Shown here: piece by piece, positions 41,673 through 52,145 of the stretch
Position numbering within the stretch: position 1 is the first letter of the stretch
Layout: each line of letters starts with the position of its first letter
NCBI GenBank assembly: GCA_030656015.1
Contig: JAUSNX010000004.1
Span: 310,001-374,000, forward strand
Length of the DNA stretch: 64,000 nucleotides
DNA from: Methanobacteriaceae archaeon
GTDB taxonomy: Archaea > Methanobacteriota > Methanobacteria > Methanobacteriales > Methanobacteriaceae
Reading direction: 5' to 3'
The notes under the pieces: model-generated
The model's database searches: none
What the model was told of the DNA's origin: nothing
What the model saw: the letters and a program-made list of their open reading frames with translations, nothing else
Program-made: the position numbers and the translations under genes

Positions 41673-42761
41673 CTATGCTGATTTAGGTTTCTTTTCACTG
41701 GTGATGATTTTACCATAATACACCGCTGCAAAAGCCCCAATAATAGTGGGAATAAAATAACTACCTATACGGTCAATAATACTAGCTGCAACCACATAAT
41801 CTGCAGATATTCCTGCCACTGCAAAAAGTGCTACCAGTGTTGCCTCCCTAATTCCTAGTGATCCAGGAATAAGCGGAAGAAGTGAAATTAAAACTCCTAC
41901 TGTATAAATAATTACTAATGGAAGTAAAGGAGGTTGAATTCCAACTGCCCAGAAACAAACATAAAAACGGACCATATCCAGGCCCCACATTCCAAAAGAA
42001 AGAAAGAATCCAATTAGAAGAATTTTTTTATCTTTTAAAGCCATGGCAAAGCCGGTGGTAAATCTATTAATATAAAATATTAATTTTTCACTTATTTCTA
42101 AGAAAGTAATCTCTTTCCTAGTGAGTTTTAAAAAGAAAGGAAATAATGAGCGGGCCACAGATAAAGTGATTTTTTGAGCAATCTCTTTATTGATTCCAGC
42201 ATAAATTATCACACTAAAGAATACAATACATAAAACTATAAGAACCGTGACCAGAACCCGAGTCCATATGGAAATATCCCAGGTCAAAATCAATATTGCC
42301 GCCAGAACCGATATAATGATAAAAGGTAAAAATTCAAAAACCCTGTCCGCTGTTGAAGACGCGAATCCAAGCTCAAAAGGAGTTCCTTTGACTTCTCTTA
42401 GAATATATGCTCTTAATGGTTCCCCTCCAGCAGCACCAGGAGTTATATTATTCCCAAACAAGCTGGCGAATAGCATTACCATTAAACTAGTAAACTTAGG
42501 TGATTCATCTATTACATCCAGTATTAGCTTCCATCTTAAAGTCCATACAAGCATTATAAATGCTTCTAAGATAAAACTGATACCTAAAAGCCAGTAATTA
42601 GTTTTTTGAAGTGCGCTTATAATGCCATCCAATCCTGCAAGAGCAGTAACAATGAATACAATTATGGCTGCAGCTATAAATGAAAGAATAATTTTCTTTT
42701 TATGTTCTCGGATAAACCCCAGAACATCCTCTTGTTCGACCTCTTTTTCTATAGGAGACAT
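41673..42761 (-). CDS. Flippase-like membrane protein (UPF0104/LPG synthase TM type)
   Basis: The 362-residue protein has about eight helices and the family features: FGNNITPGAAGGEPLRAY near residue 100 and PLIPGSLGIREA near 300. It belongs to the group of membrane proteins related to lysylphosphatidylglycerol synthase transmembrane regions and dolichol-linked-glycan flippase candidates. A role in lipid or glycolipid handling is inferred. A GGTGAT site precedes ATG 42761. Confidence 0.8.
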   Translation of the reverse strand: MSPIEKEVEQEDVLGFIREHKKKIILSFIAAAIIVFIVTALAGLDGIISALQKTNYWLLGISFILEAFIMLVWTLRWKLILDVIDESPKFTSLMVMLFASLFGNNITPGAAGGEPLRAYILREVKGTPFELGFASSTADRVFEFLPFIIISVLAAILILTWDISIWTRVLVTVLIVLCIVFFSVIIYAGINKEIAQKITLSVARSLFPFFLKLTRKEITFLEISEKLIFYINRFTTGFAMALKDKKILLIGFFLSFGMWGLDMVRFYVCFWAVGIQPPLLPLVIIYTVGVLISLLPLIPGSLGIREATLVALFAVAGISADYVVAASIIDRIGSYFIPTIIGAFAAVYYGKIITSEKKPKSA

Positions 42762-42879
42762 TTAATCACCAGTAAACGATAATAATGCGCAGCATAATAA
42801 TATTCCATATTCAAATCAAATTTTAGTAAAATTAAAGTGGTAAAACGTCATTTAATAAGAATATTTTAATAAAGAATAA

Positions 42880-43692
42880 TTAATTTAATTTTAAAATTTC
42901 TAATAGTGATTTTCCATCATTTATTAGAGCAATTATCCTTTTTTCCGAATTTTTAATTTCCCATAACGATTTTATTACATCATCAAAAATCTTTTGAGGA
43001 ATTACAACAACACCACATTCATCACCTAATATGTAATCTCCAGAATTAACTTCAATTCCATCAAAGCATAGGTCAATATTTATTTTTCCGTTTAAAAGAG
43101 GTTTTCCGGCATTAGGAACAATTGCCTTAGAAAAAACAGGATAATTCATATTTTTAATGGCATCAAAGTCCCTGCAAGCCCCATTAATTATTGTACCCGA
43201 AATTCCTTTCTTTTGTGCCGCTTTAGATGTTAACTCACCCCAAATCGCAGTTTTATAGCCTTCAACATTAATAAAAAGAATTTCACCACATTTAGCTTCA
43301 TCTATTGCTTTAACTGAAGTTCCCCAATCGATTTCATTAGTTTGTACAGTTAAAACTCTTCCAAATGTTTTTTTACAATTAACAGATTTCACATAAGGTA
43401 TAACACCATTAGATCCATTAATTTTTTGTAAAGCATCTGAAATTTGAGGAGTAGAAATAAAATCCAGAGTTTTATCCATATTTACTGAATCAGCGGCTTT
43501 CTTTACAGCATCAAAAAAACTTTCAAAACTAGTAAATTCATCTTCAGATTTATCTCTATGAGATTCCGTTTTAGAAGTATTTGATTCTAAATTTTCTACT
43601 TTTGATTTTGTTTTCTTAGCAGAAAACTTCCTCAGCAAAGAATTAGGAGAGATTTTTGAATTTTTATGGTCTTTATTATTTTTTGCTGACAT
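42880..43692 (-). CDS. RraA-like protein with charged N-terminal extension
   Basis: Residues about 85-265 match the RraA/demethylmenaquinone-methyltransferase-like fold: VLTVQTNEIDWG, WGELTSKAAQKKGISG, GACRDFDAIKN and GDECGVVVIPQ. Family members include 4-hydroxy-4-methyl-2-oxoglutarate aldolases and, in archaea, domains fused to hexulose-phosphate synthase. The first ~65 residues are a Lys/Ser/Asn-rich disordered tail not usual for the family. It follows DUF211 by five bases, so both are likely co-transcribed. Activity unknown. Confidence 0.78.
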   Translation of the reverse strand: MSAKNNKDHKNSKISPNSLLRKFSAKKTKSKVENLESNTSKTESHRDKSEDEFTSFESFFDAVKKAADSVNMDKTLDFISTPQISDALQKINGSNGVIPYVKSVNCKKTFGRVLTVQTNEIDWGTSVKAIDEAKCGEILFINVEGYKTAIWGELTSKAAQKKGISGTIINGACRDFDAIKNMNYPVFSKAIVPNAGKPLLNGKINIDLCFDGIEVNSGDYILGDECGVVVIPQKIFDDVIKSLWEIKNSEKRIIALINDGKSLLEILKLN

Positions 43693-43697
43693 TAAAT

Positions 43698-43988
43698 TCA
43701 GTCCTGAGGCGTAGTAACCTCTTCAACCATGGTGCGACCAGCTACTACTTCATCTACACTGTGAATAGACCCACCATAATCTTCAATAGCATTAGATATT
43801 TCTTCAAAGTTAAGGTCATTTCCTTGAATGGTGACCTTAATATTCTCTGTTTCCTTGTCAATTTCCATTAAGGTTATATTTACACCCTCTACACCACCCA
43901 ATTCACTTAAATATTTAGCATAGTAAGGAATGATCGGATCATGAGGTTTCAATATGTCTAAAACGATTCTAATTAGGCCTTTTGCCAC
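43698..43988 (-). CDS. DUF211 family protein
   Basis: The 96-residue protein matches the archaeal DUF211 family (MTH889 type): GLIRIVLDILKPHDP, GVEGVNITLMEIDKETENIKVTI and IEDYGGSIHSVDEV. The fold is ferredoxin-like and reported members form oligomers that may bind metal. GTG 43988 has GGAGG just upstream. It is coupled to the RraA-like gene. Confidence 0.9.
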   Translation of the reverse strand: MAKGLIRIVLDILKPHDPIIPYYAKYLSELGGVEGVNITLMEIDKETENIKVTIQGNDLNFEEISNAIEDYGGSIHSVDEVVAGRTMVEEVTTPQD

Positions 43989-44468
43989 TTATATTTCCTC
44001 CAAATGATTATGAATAAGTATTCTATTAATTTATATATAATTGATATTTCTTAATTGATACAATTAATTAATTACTCTTTTTATTATTTAATGTTAGTAA
44101 ATTTTACTGATTTAAAACTAATTCAACTTATTTAATTAAACTTTTGTGATAACTCAACTTTAAATTGAATGGATAAAATAAATCCAGATATTAATTAATA
44201 TAAGTGAATTTGTTAAATTAAATGACATTATCAAAGTAAAGAACAAGAATAATTATTTTATGATTAATTTTATTAAAAAATTTTTATAATTGAATTAAAA
44301 ACTTGAAAAAGTTCTAAAGATTTAATAAAGTTAAATATGGTCAATTAAAGTTAAATACACTCCTAAATCTTTTTTTTCAGTTTCATTAACACATCTACAA
44401 TTTTATATATGAGTTTAGGCATAATATTTGGTAGATACTATTACAGTCATCAAAAGGATTTATTTAAC
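43989..44468. other. Divergent intergenic region before the Toprim gene
   Basis: About 480 AT-rich bases without a supportable gene. Apart from the TATA box at 44401-44410 nothing distinct is seen. Confidence 0.4.
44401..44410 (+). promoter_or_regulatory. TATA box of the Toprim-dnaG region
   Basis: TTTTATATAT lies about 60-68 bases before ATG 44469. An in-frame ATG at 44409 is inside this box and cannot be the start of a transcript made from it. Supports the shorter Toprim protein. Confidence 0.6.
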
Positions 44469-44885
44469 ATGAGTTTTAGGAGATTATTACGTTTAAATGA
44501 AGAACTCGAGGAATTAAAATATTATGGTGAACAAGGAGTACCAATATTAATAGAGGGTAAAAAGGACGAAAAAGCCCTTAGAGAACTGGGAATTAACGCT
44601 AATTTTATGAAAGTTTCTGGATCTCCCCTAAATCTCTTTGAAATTGCCGAATTAGCGGCAGAATCATCACCCCAAGTAATTATTCTTACCGATTTTGATA
44701 AAAAAGGAAATCAATTAGCTAAAAAACTATCAAAAGATATTCAAGGTTTGGGATCGTACCCAGATATGCAAATAAGGCGCAGAATCATGGGAATGACCCG
44801 TAAATATATCAAAGACATAGAGAGTCTTCCTAAACATATTAATAAGCTGGAACTTGATGTTTATCCTTCTGGATGCTGTTGGTGA
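44469..44885 (+). CDS. Small Toprim-domain protein (UPF0292 type)
   Basis: The 138-residue protein is a Toprim domain: [13 protein letters not shown] (catalytic glutamate) and [15 protein letters not shown] (DxD). Toprim folds occur in DnaG, topoisomerases and the RNase M5 nuclease; stand-alone archaeal members are uncharacterised. The start is set at 44469 ([12 protein letters not shown]) because the upstream ATG lies in the TATA box and the extra residues are atypical. dnaG follows 108 bases later. Confidence 0.8.
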   Translation: MSFRRLLRLNEELEELKYYGEQGVPILIEGKKDEKALRELGINANFMKVSGSPLNLFEIAELAAESSPQVIILTDFDKKGNQLAKKLSKDIQGLGSYPDMQIRRRIMGMTRKYIKDIESLPKHINKLELDVYPSGCCW

Positions 44886-44897
44886 TCACTGTTATCC

Positions 44898-44932
44898 ATC
44901 TGTAATGGGTTTTATTATCAAACATTACAGAT
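44898..44932 (+). promoter_or_regulatory. 10-bp inverted repeat upstream of dnaG
   Basis: ATCTGTAATG (44898-44907) and CATTACAGAT (44923-44932) are perfect inverse complements with a 15-base spacer, 61-96 bases before the dnaG ATG. It could be an operator or a hairpin in the Toprim-dnaG transcript. Confidence 0.6.
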
Positions 44933-44993
44933 CATCTATTAATTGATAACTAAATTATCCCTGCAAGTATCTAAGTAATTAGGGAGGCTTAAC

Positions 44994-46133
44994 ATGGGAA
45001 AAGCAGAAGAAATAAGTACAACTAAGTATCTCATTCACGCTCAAATTAATGCTAATGGAATCGTGGAAAAGCCTGACGTGGTTGGTGCCATATTTGGCCA
45101 AACAGAAGGGCTTTTAAGTAATGATTTAGATTTAAGAGAACTACAAAAAACTGGGAGAATAGGTCGAATTAAAGTAAATATCACCTCCCGAGGAGGTCGA
45201 TCTAAAGGAGAAATTGTTATACCTTCCAGTCTAGACCGAGTAGAAACCGCCATATTAGCTGCATCTTTGGAGACCATAAACCGAGTAGGGCCCTGCGAGG
45301 CTTATATTCAAGTTTCTAAAGTAGAAGATGTTCGTGCAGTTAAAAGGAAAAAAGTAGTGGACCGGGCAAAAGAAATTTATGCCGGAATGATGGATGAAGT
45401 CACTCCTGAAAGTCTGAAAATGATTGAAGAAGTGAAAGAGGCCATGCGTATCCACGAAATAACCGATTTTGGGGATGAAAAACTCCCTGCAGGCCCAAAT
45501 GTCCATACTTCAGACGCCATTCTAGTAGTAGAAGGTCGATCTGATGTCCTAAATCTTTTAAAACATGGAATTAAAAATGCCATTGCTGTGGAAGGCGTAA
45601 GTGTTCCAAAGACTGTGGCCGATTTAACCCGTAAAAAGACCGTTACTGCATTTGTAGACGGTGATAGGGGTGGAGAACTGATTTTAAAAGAACTTCTCCA
45701 AGTAGGAGAAATTGATTACGTTACTCGAGCTCCTAGAGGAAAAGAAGTAGAAGATTTGGGTAAAGATGAGATTATGGTTGCTCTTAGAGATAAAATGCCT
45801 ATAGAACAAATGTTACATGATTTAGGCATTAAAGTAGAACCTAAGAGTGAAGATAAAATGGTGGTTCTCAAAAACATCTTGGACGAATTAGAGGGTTCTG
45901 GGAATGCTGAGATATTAGATGATGCTTTAAACATCTTAAAAGAAGTTAAAGTAGAAAATTTATACGATGAATTAAAAAGAATTAATAACCACCCCTACGC
46001 TGTAGTTTTTGACGGTGTAGTTAGTCAGAGACTTCTTGATATTGCCCATGAGAAAGGTATTAAACATATCGTTGCCATTCGATCTGGGGAAATTGTCAAA
46101 AAGCCTGAAAAAGTGAAATTAATTACTCGCTAA
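44994..46133 (+). CDS. dnaG: Archaeal DnaG primase-like protein
   Basis: Archaeal DnaG has a Toprim core and associates with the RNA exosome, besides showing primase activity in vitro. The 379-residue protein has an N-terminal domain (TKYLIHAQINANGIVEKPDVVGAI region), Toprim motifs AILVVEGRSDVLNLL (about 172-186) and TAFVDGDRGGELIL (about 218), and a C-terminal helical part. ATG 44994 follows AGGGAGG. A palindrome lies in its upstream region. Confidence 0.95.
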   Translation: MGKAEEISTTKYLIHAQINANGIVEKPDVVGAIFGQTEGLLSNDLDLRELQKTGRIGRIKVNITSRGGRSKGEIVIPSSLDRVETAILAASLETINRVGPCEAYIQVSKVEDVRAVKRKKVVDRAKEIYAGMMDEVTPESLKMIEEVKEAMRIHEITDFGDEKLPAGPNVHTSDAILVVEGRSDVLNLLKHGIKNAIAVEGVSVPKTVADLTRKKTVTAFVDGDRGGELILKELLQVGEIDYVTRAPRGKEVEDLGKDEIMVALRDKMPIEQMLHDLGIKVEPKSEDKMVVLKNILDELEGSGNAEILDDALNILKEVKVENLYDELKRINNHPYAVVFDGVVSQRLLDIAHEKGIKHIVAIRSGEIVKKPEKVKLITR

Positions 46134-46369
46134 TTTAATAAATAAGATTTATAATCTTATATTAAATATTCTTTTAAAAAAAGAATATTATAAACAAAAA
46201 CGGAAGATTTCTTCCAAATTTTATTTTTTTATAATTTTTTAATAGCTAAATTCAAAATTAAATTCCAACTGTTATAATAATTCCATTCAAAGTTTAATAA
46301 AAATTATTATGAGTAAATTTGAAGGAAATTATAGATAAATTGTACTAAATAATGCAAGAAGGCATCAAG

Positions 46370-47881
46370 ATGTACATAAATATCAAAAACAATCCGGAAA
46401 ATATTGAAACCAGTAAAGATATTATTATTCCTAAAGATCCTCTAGAAAGGGTTATAGGACATGAAGATATTATCCAAGTCGTTAAAATTGCAGCAAAGCA
46501 AAGAAGAAATCTTTTACTAGTAGGCCCGCCAGGAATTGGAAAATCTCTTATTGCTCAGGCCATTTCTTTTCATTTAAATCAACCTTCTGAGGAAATAAGT
46601 GCCGTTCACAACCCTGAGAGACCAGAACGTCCTTTTATAGAAATTAAAACTCGAAAAGAAATCATAGCAGATAAAATAGCTATTGAAAAAGCAGAAGGAG
46701 AATTTATAGATCCTAAAAATGTCCCAAATGCTGTTTCGGAACGATTAGGATTTAAATGTATGCATTGTGGAGATTATAATAGTGTATATGAAAGTATATG
46801 CCCTAATTGTGGAGGGGACAAATTTTCACATATTAATACCCGAAGAAAACATTTGGGAGACCTTTTAGGCATGTTTGAAATGAGTTCCGGACCAGTAAAC
46901 ATTCCTCAAGATAGAGTAACTACTACTCGTGAAATAAATGGTCGAGAAGAGGTAGTAATTTATGAGAGATTGGGAGGAGACCAGATCAAAGTTCTTGATC
47001 AAAAAGCCCTGGAAAAACGAAGAGAATTAGTAGATGAAAAACCCATGCACGTGGTAGTTCCTCTTAAAAGAAAATTCTTCATCCAAGCTACCGGTGCTAG
47101 TGAAACAGAATTACTAGGAGATGTTAGACACGATCCATATGGAGGACATCCGGATCTTGGAACTCAGCCTTATGAACGTGTAGTTCCCGGAGCAATTCAT
47201 GAAGCTCATGAAGGAGTTTTATTTGTAGATGAAGTAGTTCATATCTCCCACTTGCAGAGATTTATTCTTAGTGCCATGCAAGACAAGGTTTTTCCAATTG
47301 TAGGGCGAAATCCGCAAAGTGCAGGAAGTTCAGTCAGAGTAGAAAATGTTCCATGTGATTTTATTTTTGTAGGAGCTTGCAATATAGTTGATTTAAAGCA
47401 CATATTACCCCCATTAAGATCACGTATCCATGGAGAAGGATATGAAATCTTAATGAATACCACCATGCCTATTAATGAAGAAAATGAAGCTAAATTAGCC
47501 CAATTTGTCGCTCAAGAAATAGAAATTGATGGAAAAATCCCCCATGCTACATTAGACGCTATTAAGGTCCTGGTTAAAGAAGCCGAAAAACGAGCTAAAG
47601 TTATCGATGATAAAGATGATGCATTTACCCTCCGATTAAGAGATTTAGGAGGAGTAATTAGAATGGCGGGAGATATGGCAGTTATGGACAAAAATCCATA
47701 TATAACCCAAGAACATATGAAACTAGCTGCTAAAAAGGCCATATCCATTGAAGATCAAATTATTCAACGATATAAAACTTATGAAAATGCATTGCAAAAA
47801 GATTTAACTAGCTCCCAGCAATCAGTTAATCCTCACAATAAGAAATATCAAAATGAAAACGTTGACCGTAGTTATATGTAG
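46370..47881 (+). CDS. Lon-type AAA+ ATPase with zinc ribbon, no protease domain
   Basis: The 503-residue protein resembles the ATPase part of archaeal LonB: Walker A GPPGIGKS (about 52-59), Walker B GVLFVDEVVH (about 282-291) and an arginine-rich sensor region. A four-cysteine zinc ribbon, CMHCG and CPNCGG (about 130-147), is inserted after Walker A. Neither the LonB membrane insertion nor the Ser-Lys protease domain is present; the C-terminus is a short polar tail. It likely remodels a protein or nucleic-acid partner. ATG 46370 has an AGAAGG site; an ATG at 46352 overlaps it. Confidence 0.78.
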   Translation: MYINIKNNPENIETSKDIIIPKDPLERVIGHEDIIQVVKIAAKQRRNLLLVGPPGIGKSLIAQAISFHLNQPSEEISAVHNPERPERPFIEIKTRKEIIADKIAIEKAEGEFIDPKNVPNAVSERLGFKCMHCGDYNSVYESICPNCGGDKFSHINTRRKHLGDLLGMFEMSSGPVNIPQDRVTTTREINGREEVVIYERLGGDQIKVLDQKALEKRRELVDEKPMHVVVPLKRKFFIQATGASETELLGDVRHDPYGGHPDLGTQPYERVVPGAIHEAHEGVLFVDEVVHISHLQRFILSAMQDKVFPIVGRNPQSAGSSVRVENVPCDFIFVGACNIVDLKHILPPLRSRIHGEGYEILMNTTMPINEENEAKLAQFVAQEIEIDGKIPHATLDAIKVLVKEAEKRAKVIDDKDDAFTLRLRDLGGVIRMAGDMAVMDKNPYITQEHMKLAAKKAISIEDQIIQRYKTYENALQKDLTSSQQSVNPHNKKYQNENVDRSYM

Positions 47882-48100
47882 AAATTTAAGGAAAAGTTAT
47901 TTATAAAAAATAATATAAAGACATATTATAACTACAATAGCCCATCTAAATAATCAAATAGTTCAACATTGCATAAGAATAAGTTGAGTAATTTGAATTT
48001 AATATTATATTAAACTAATACACTTTTTGATGAATAAATACATTAAAAAGGTATTTAATGAGAATATGAGTGTTATGGAATATTGTAAGAATAAATAAAA

Positions 48101-49111
48101 ATGTCTGATATGATGAATCCCTATTCCCAACAAATTGGCAGAGCATCTACAGTAGATTCTGGAAGTTTTCAGCAGAATTTTCCTGCAGAGTCTAGTGATG
48201 GAGAGAGAAAAACAGTTCTAGAGGTCTTTGATTTTCCAGATATGATTGAAGAGTATCTTATAGAACTTGAAATCAGAAATTATTCAAGGAATACTATTAA
48301 AACATATAAATCAATCGTAAATAATTTTTATAAATTCTTATTAACTGAAAAAGATCTTTATGATGATAGAAGAGTTTTAAGGTCATTCAAAAGATATATA
48401 CAATACCTTAAAAGAGAAAAAAACGTTTCTCAAAATTATATTTACCTGGTTACAGTTGTGGTTAAGAAATTTTTAGAATTTAATGATATTGATTTTTTAA
48501 AGGATGTTCAAACACCTAAAAGAACCAAATCTCTACCTAAATCCCTCAATGAGGGCGAAGTAGTAAAATTAATCAATGCAGTGAACTGTGATGGGCCAAA
48601 AGAGGGAGATTCGGCCCTTCAAACCAGCAATAAACTCAGAAACAGATTAATACTGGCATTACTTTACTCTTCAGGACTTAGAGTATCCGAACTAGTTTCA
48701 TTAAGAATTGATGACGTTGATTTGGAGGATAGGACACTTAGAATCCGAGGAAAGGGTGAAAAAGATCGTATTGTGCTTTTTGATGAAGAAACCCAAGTAT
48801 TAATTGATACTTACATAGAAGTTAGGTTCCATCAAGGAGAACACTTGTTTTTGAATAGATTCGGAAATAATTTAACTCCTCGCTATGTTCAGATGATGAT
48901 AAAAAACTATGCTGAAATGGCCGGCATAAAAAAGAGAGTTACCCCCCATATTCTAAGGCACTCTTTTGCAACCCATCTGTTAAAGAACGGAGTGGATATT
49001 AGAGCTATTCAGCAATTATTGGGACACTCCAACCTGTCTACAACCCAAATATATACCAGTGTGGATATGCAAACCCTTAGGAATGTTTATGATCGGGCCA
49101 AGCTTCATTAA
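48101..49111 (+). CDS. xerA: Tyrosine recombinase XerA
   Basis: XerA resolves chromosome dimers at dif in archaea. The 336-residue protein has a SAM-like N-terminal domain (about 50-140) and a catalytic domain with the full set: Arg in SGLRVSE, Lys in [23 protein letters not shown] and the Tyr of TQIYTSV. About 45 residues precede the usual start (near [11 protein letters not shown]), which could mean a true extension or a downstream start. No dif site was identified by eye. Confidence 0.9.
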   Translation: MSDMMNPYSQQIGRASTVDSGSFQQNFPAESSDGERKTVLEVFDFPDMIEEYLIELEIRNYSRNTIKTYKSIVNNFYKFLLTEKDLYDDRRVLRSFKRYIQYLKREKNVSQNYIYLVTVVVKKFLEFNDIDFLKDVQTPKRTKSLPKSLNEGEVVKLINAVNCDGPKEGDSALQTSNKLRNRLILALLYSSGLRVSELVSLRIDDVDLEDRTLRIRGKGEKDRIVLFDEETQVLIDTYIEVRFHQGEHLFLNRFGNNLTPRYVQMMIKNYAEMAGIKKRVTPHILRHSFATHLLKNGVDIRAIQQLLGHSNLSTTQIYTSVDMQTLRNVYDRAKLH

Positions 49112-49201
49112 AATAAAATGTATTTATTAATTTTTAAATTAATTTTAAAAATTTATTATTTTAGAAAACATTGAAATAAATAACTAATAAAAATAAATAA
49201 A

Positions 49202-50296
49202 TTAATTATCATCTTTATAATCTAATTTTACCCGTTCAGTGTATCTTAATTCTTCAAAATTAATTTTAAAAGAAGTACCTTCAGTTCCATCAAATTCTAC
49301 AGAACCGCCTAATTGATTAATAAGTGTGTTAACCATTCTAAATCCAAAAGATCCTTTACAAGGGAATTCAACATCAGAAGGTATTCCAACACCATTGTCA
49401 CTTATGAAAAGAGCATATCTACCTCTTTTATCAGAACGAAGCTCAATCAATATTTCTCCTTTTTCAATTTCAGACAAATCTAAAAAAGCGTGTTTTAGGG
49501 AATTACTGAGAATTTCATTGATAATTAGTCCGCAAGGGATTGCGGTTTCAACATTGAGAAAAACATCATCGGAATTAATAGTAATATTGATATTTGGATC
49601 TTTTTTATAAGAACTGGATAACTGAGAAGCTAGACCAACCAGATAATGATTAAAATCTATGCTAGATAAATCATCAGACTGATAAACTCTTTCATGTATC
49701 ATAGACATTGATTTGAGCTGGTTGACATAATCCTTGAAAAAATCATGTACCCGTTCATCTTCAAAATATTTTGATTGTAGCGAAAGAAGACTGATAATAA
49801 TTTGAAGGTTGTTATTAACTCGGTGGTGAATTTCACGCATTAATGTCTCTTTTTCATTCAGAGATTTTTCTAAGTATTTATTGATTGCTTTTTGCTGGAT
49901 AAGTTGAAGACGACTCTTACGGGCTTCATGTTTATACAATGCCATTTCAATATTAATTTGAAGATCTCTTTCTTTGAAAGGTTTAAGTATGTATCCATAA
50001 GGTTCTGTCTTTTTGGCCCTTTGTAAAATTTCTTTATTACTATATGCAGTTAGGTAAACAACAGGAATATCATACCTTTCAGAAATTTTCTGAGCAGTTT
50101 CAATCCCATCCATTTCACCTTCCAGCATGATATCCATTAAAACAGAATCCGGGCAGTATTCCTCTATTTTTAGAAGAGCCTCTTCACCAGATGGAGTAAT
50201 AGCTGGAACATGATAACCTAAATCTTCCAGAATCAATTTTATATCCTGGGCAACTAGTTCTTCATCTTCCACAATAATTATTTTCTCATTTGCCAT
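49202..50296 (-). CDS. Receiver-histidine kinase hybrid (REC-HisKA_2-HATPase)
   Basis: The 364-residue cytoplasmic protein has an N-terminal receiver domain (about 3-120; phospho-acceptor Asp in VLMDIMLEG), a HisKA_2-type dimer domain with [11 protein letters not shown], and a HATPase domain with [12 protein letters not shown] and DNGVGIP. It lacks membrane segments, so it takes a signal from another kinase or partner. It overlaps the preceding kinase gene by 11 bases and is made with it. No DNA-binding output is present. Confidence 0.88.
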   Translation of the reverse strand: MANEKIIIVEDEELVAQDIKLILEDLGYHVPAITPSGEEALLKIEEYCPDSVLMDIMLEGEMDGIETAQKISERYDIPVVYLTAYSNKEILQRAKKTEPYGYILKPFKERDLQINIEMALYKHEARKSRLQLIQQKAINKYLEKSLNEKETLMREIHHRVNNNLQIIISLLSLQSKYFEDERVHDFFKDYVNQLKSMSMIHERVYQSDDLSSIDFNHYLVGLASQLSSSYKKDPNINITINSDDVFLNVETAIPCGLIINEILSNSLKHAFLDLSEIEKGEILIELRSDKRGRYALFISDNGVGIPSDVEFPCKGSFGFRMVNTLINQLGGSVEFDGTEGTSFKINFEELRYTERVKLDYKDDN

Positions 50297-51731
50297 TAGG
50301 TATTCTTCCCCTGTAATTTAATTCCTGAAAACTAATTTTAAATCTAGTCCCCTTAGATCTATCAATAACCATTTCACCATTTATTCGCTTACTTAGATGT
50401 TGAACCAATTCTAAACCAAAACTATCGATTTTATCCAGGTTCAATTGAGAAGGTAAACCCTGACCATCATCAGCTACATTAAGGATAATTTTATTATTTT
50501 CCCGGTCTTTACTAAGGCCCACGAAAATTTCCCCATTTTCTGATGGTTTGAAAGCATGTTTAAGTGAATTGGTCAAAAGTTCATTAACAATAAGGCCACA
50601 AGAAATAGCAGTTTCAATATTCAATTTAACGTCATCTAATTCTAATTTTAATTTTATTCTACTGGAGTCCGTAGGGAAAAAATGTAAAAGATCACCAGTT
50701 AAACTTTTTAGATAATCTGAAAAATCAATACATCCCATATCCTGAGATTGATATAATTTTTCATGCACCAGAGCTATAGAACTAACCCTATTCTGGCTTT
50801 CTCTAAAAATTTCTAAAGCCTCTGGATCATTAATATGATAAGATTGAAGTCTAAGTAAGCTGGAAATAACTTGTAAATTATTTTTTACCCTGTGATGTAT
50901 TTCCTGTAAAAGTAACTCTTTCTCTTTTAAAGATTCTTTTAATTTATCTTCTGCAATTTTACGACGTGTAACATCTTGTTCAGTTCCGATAATTCGTAAA
51001 ACTTCACCATGATCTCCATGAATAACTTCGCCATGGGACGAAACAAATCTAACATCACCATTAGGTCGAGATATCCTATATTCTGCAGAAAAAGGCATTA
51101 AATTATCTATAGAATTGTTTATACTTTCAGAAACTGACTTCTGATCATCAAAATGAATTCTATCCATGAAAGAGTCAAAATTAGCATTAAAAGTTTCTTT
51201 TTCAATACCAGAAATTCTATAAAATTCATCCGAACAATCCATAGTTCCTGAATGAATATCCCATTCCCAGCTCCCAATATGGCCTATTTTTTGGGCTTCC
51301 ATTAGCTGCCAGTGACTTTTTATCAGTTGTTCTTCAGCATTTTTACGTTTTTGTTGTTCTTTAACCTCTTCTATGGCCCTTTTAATTGCTGGAACAATTT
51401 TAGAAAGATTACTTTTTAGAACATAGTCTGTTGCACCGTTTTTAAGAGCATCTACTGCAAATTCTTCCCCAATAGTTCCACTGACAAATATAAATGGTAC
51501 TTCTGGACAATTCTCCTTGGCAATTTCCATGGCAGAAATACCATCAAAGTGAGGTAGCGAATGATCAGCTAAAATTAAATCAGGTTTAAATTCATTTATT
51601 TCTCTTAAAAAATCTTCTTCAAGTTCAACTGTTCTTGAATTAAAATCAATACCTGATTTTTTTATTTCACGCTCCATTAACTCCACATCAAATGGAACAT
51701 CCTCCAGTATCAATATATTATAAGTTTTCAT
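50286..51731 (-). CDS. REC-PAS-histidine kinase
   Basis: The 481-residue protein has a receiver domain (about 4-120; Asp in LILADHSLP), a PAS domain (about 145-260; [27 protein letters not shown]), then HisKA_2 ([15 protein letters not shown]) and HATPase ([19 protein letters not shown]). It is soluble, so the PAS domain probably senses an internal cue. Upstream and overlapping with the second hybrid kinase, it suggests a phosphorelay of two similar proteins. Confidence 0.88.
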   Translation of the reverse strand: MKTYNILILEDVPFDVELMEREIKKSGIDFNSRTVELEEDFLREINEFKPDLILADHSLPHFDGISAMEIAKENCPEVPFIFVSGTIGEEFAVDALKNGATDYVLKSNLSKIVPAIKRAIEEVKEQQKRKNAEEQLIKSHWQLMEAQKIGHIGSWEWDIHSGTMDCSDEFYRISGIEKETFNANFDSFMDRIHFDDQKSVSESINNSIDNLMPFSAEYRISRPNGDVRFVSSHGEVIHGDHGEVLRIIGTEQDVTRRKIAEDKLKESLKEKELLLQEIHHRVKNNLQVISSLLRLQSYHINDPEALEIFRESQNRVSSIALVHEKLYQSQDMGCIDFSDYLKSLTGDLLHFFPTDSSRIKLKLELDDVKLNIETAISCGLIVNELLTNSLKHAFKPSENGEIFVGLSKDRENNKIILNVADDGQGLPSQLNLDKIDSFGLELVQHLSKRINGEMVIDRSKGTRFKISFQELNYRGRIPNGK

Positions 51732-52145
51732 GGTCTCAGATTAGTTTTATTCTTATTAAAAAGGCTATATGAATCGATTTAATTCTAATTCTTAAAAGAT
51801 AATTATGAACTATTCATCACCTAGTTATTTTCCGTAATTCATATCTATTGTTAATGATTAAGGATTTACTTAATAGTTAAATTACTAAATAATTTCGATG
51901 ACTCATCTTAAATATATTGAATTTAGTTAATTAATTTAATTTTTAATTAATTTATTTTAGTCTAATTGATTTTTTTAATTAAGTTATTTAAATAATTATA
52001 TATTGAATTTTAAATAAATATTAATAATAAATAACATTTAGGAATGAATTATTATTTAATTGTGTAATAACATATACATTGTTACTAATTAATTTCAACT
52101 ATATTTGATTTATTAACCAACATTTAAAATTGAGGAGGAGTTATT
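51732..52145. other. Divergent intergenic region
   Basis: These 414 very AT-rich bases separate the kinase pair from the DUF523 gene. No gene or clear stem is seen. The right end has GGAGGAG, the Shine-Dalgarno site of the next gene. Confidence 0.4.

Noticed and set aside
44409-44468. Longer N-terminus for the Toprim protein
   Set aside because: Its ATG lies inside the TATA box, and the extra residues do not resemble the family.
47882-48100. Possible dif site beside xerA
   Set aside because: No 28-base sequence with two similar half-sites was found by eye.
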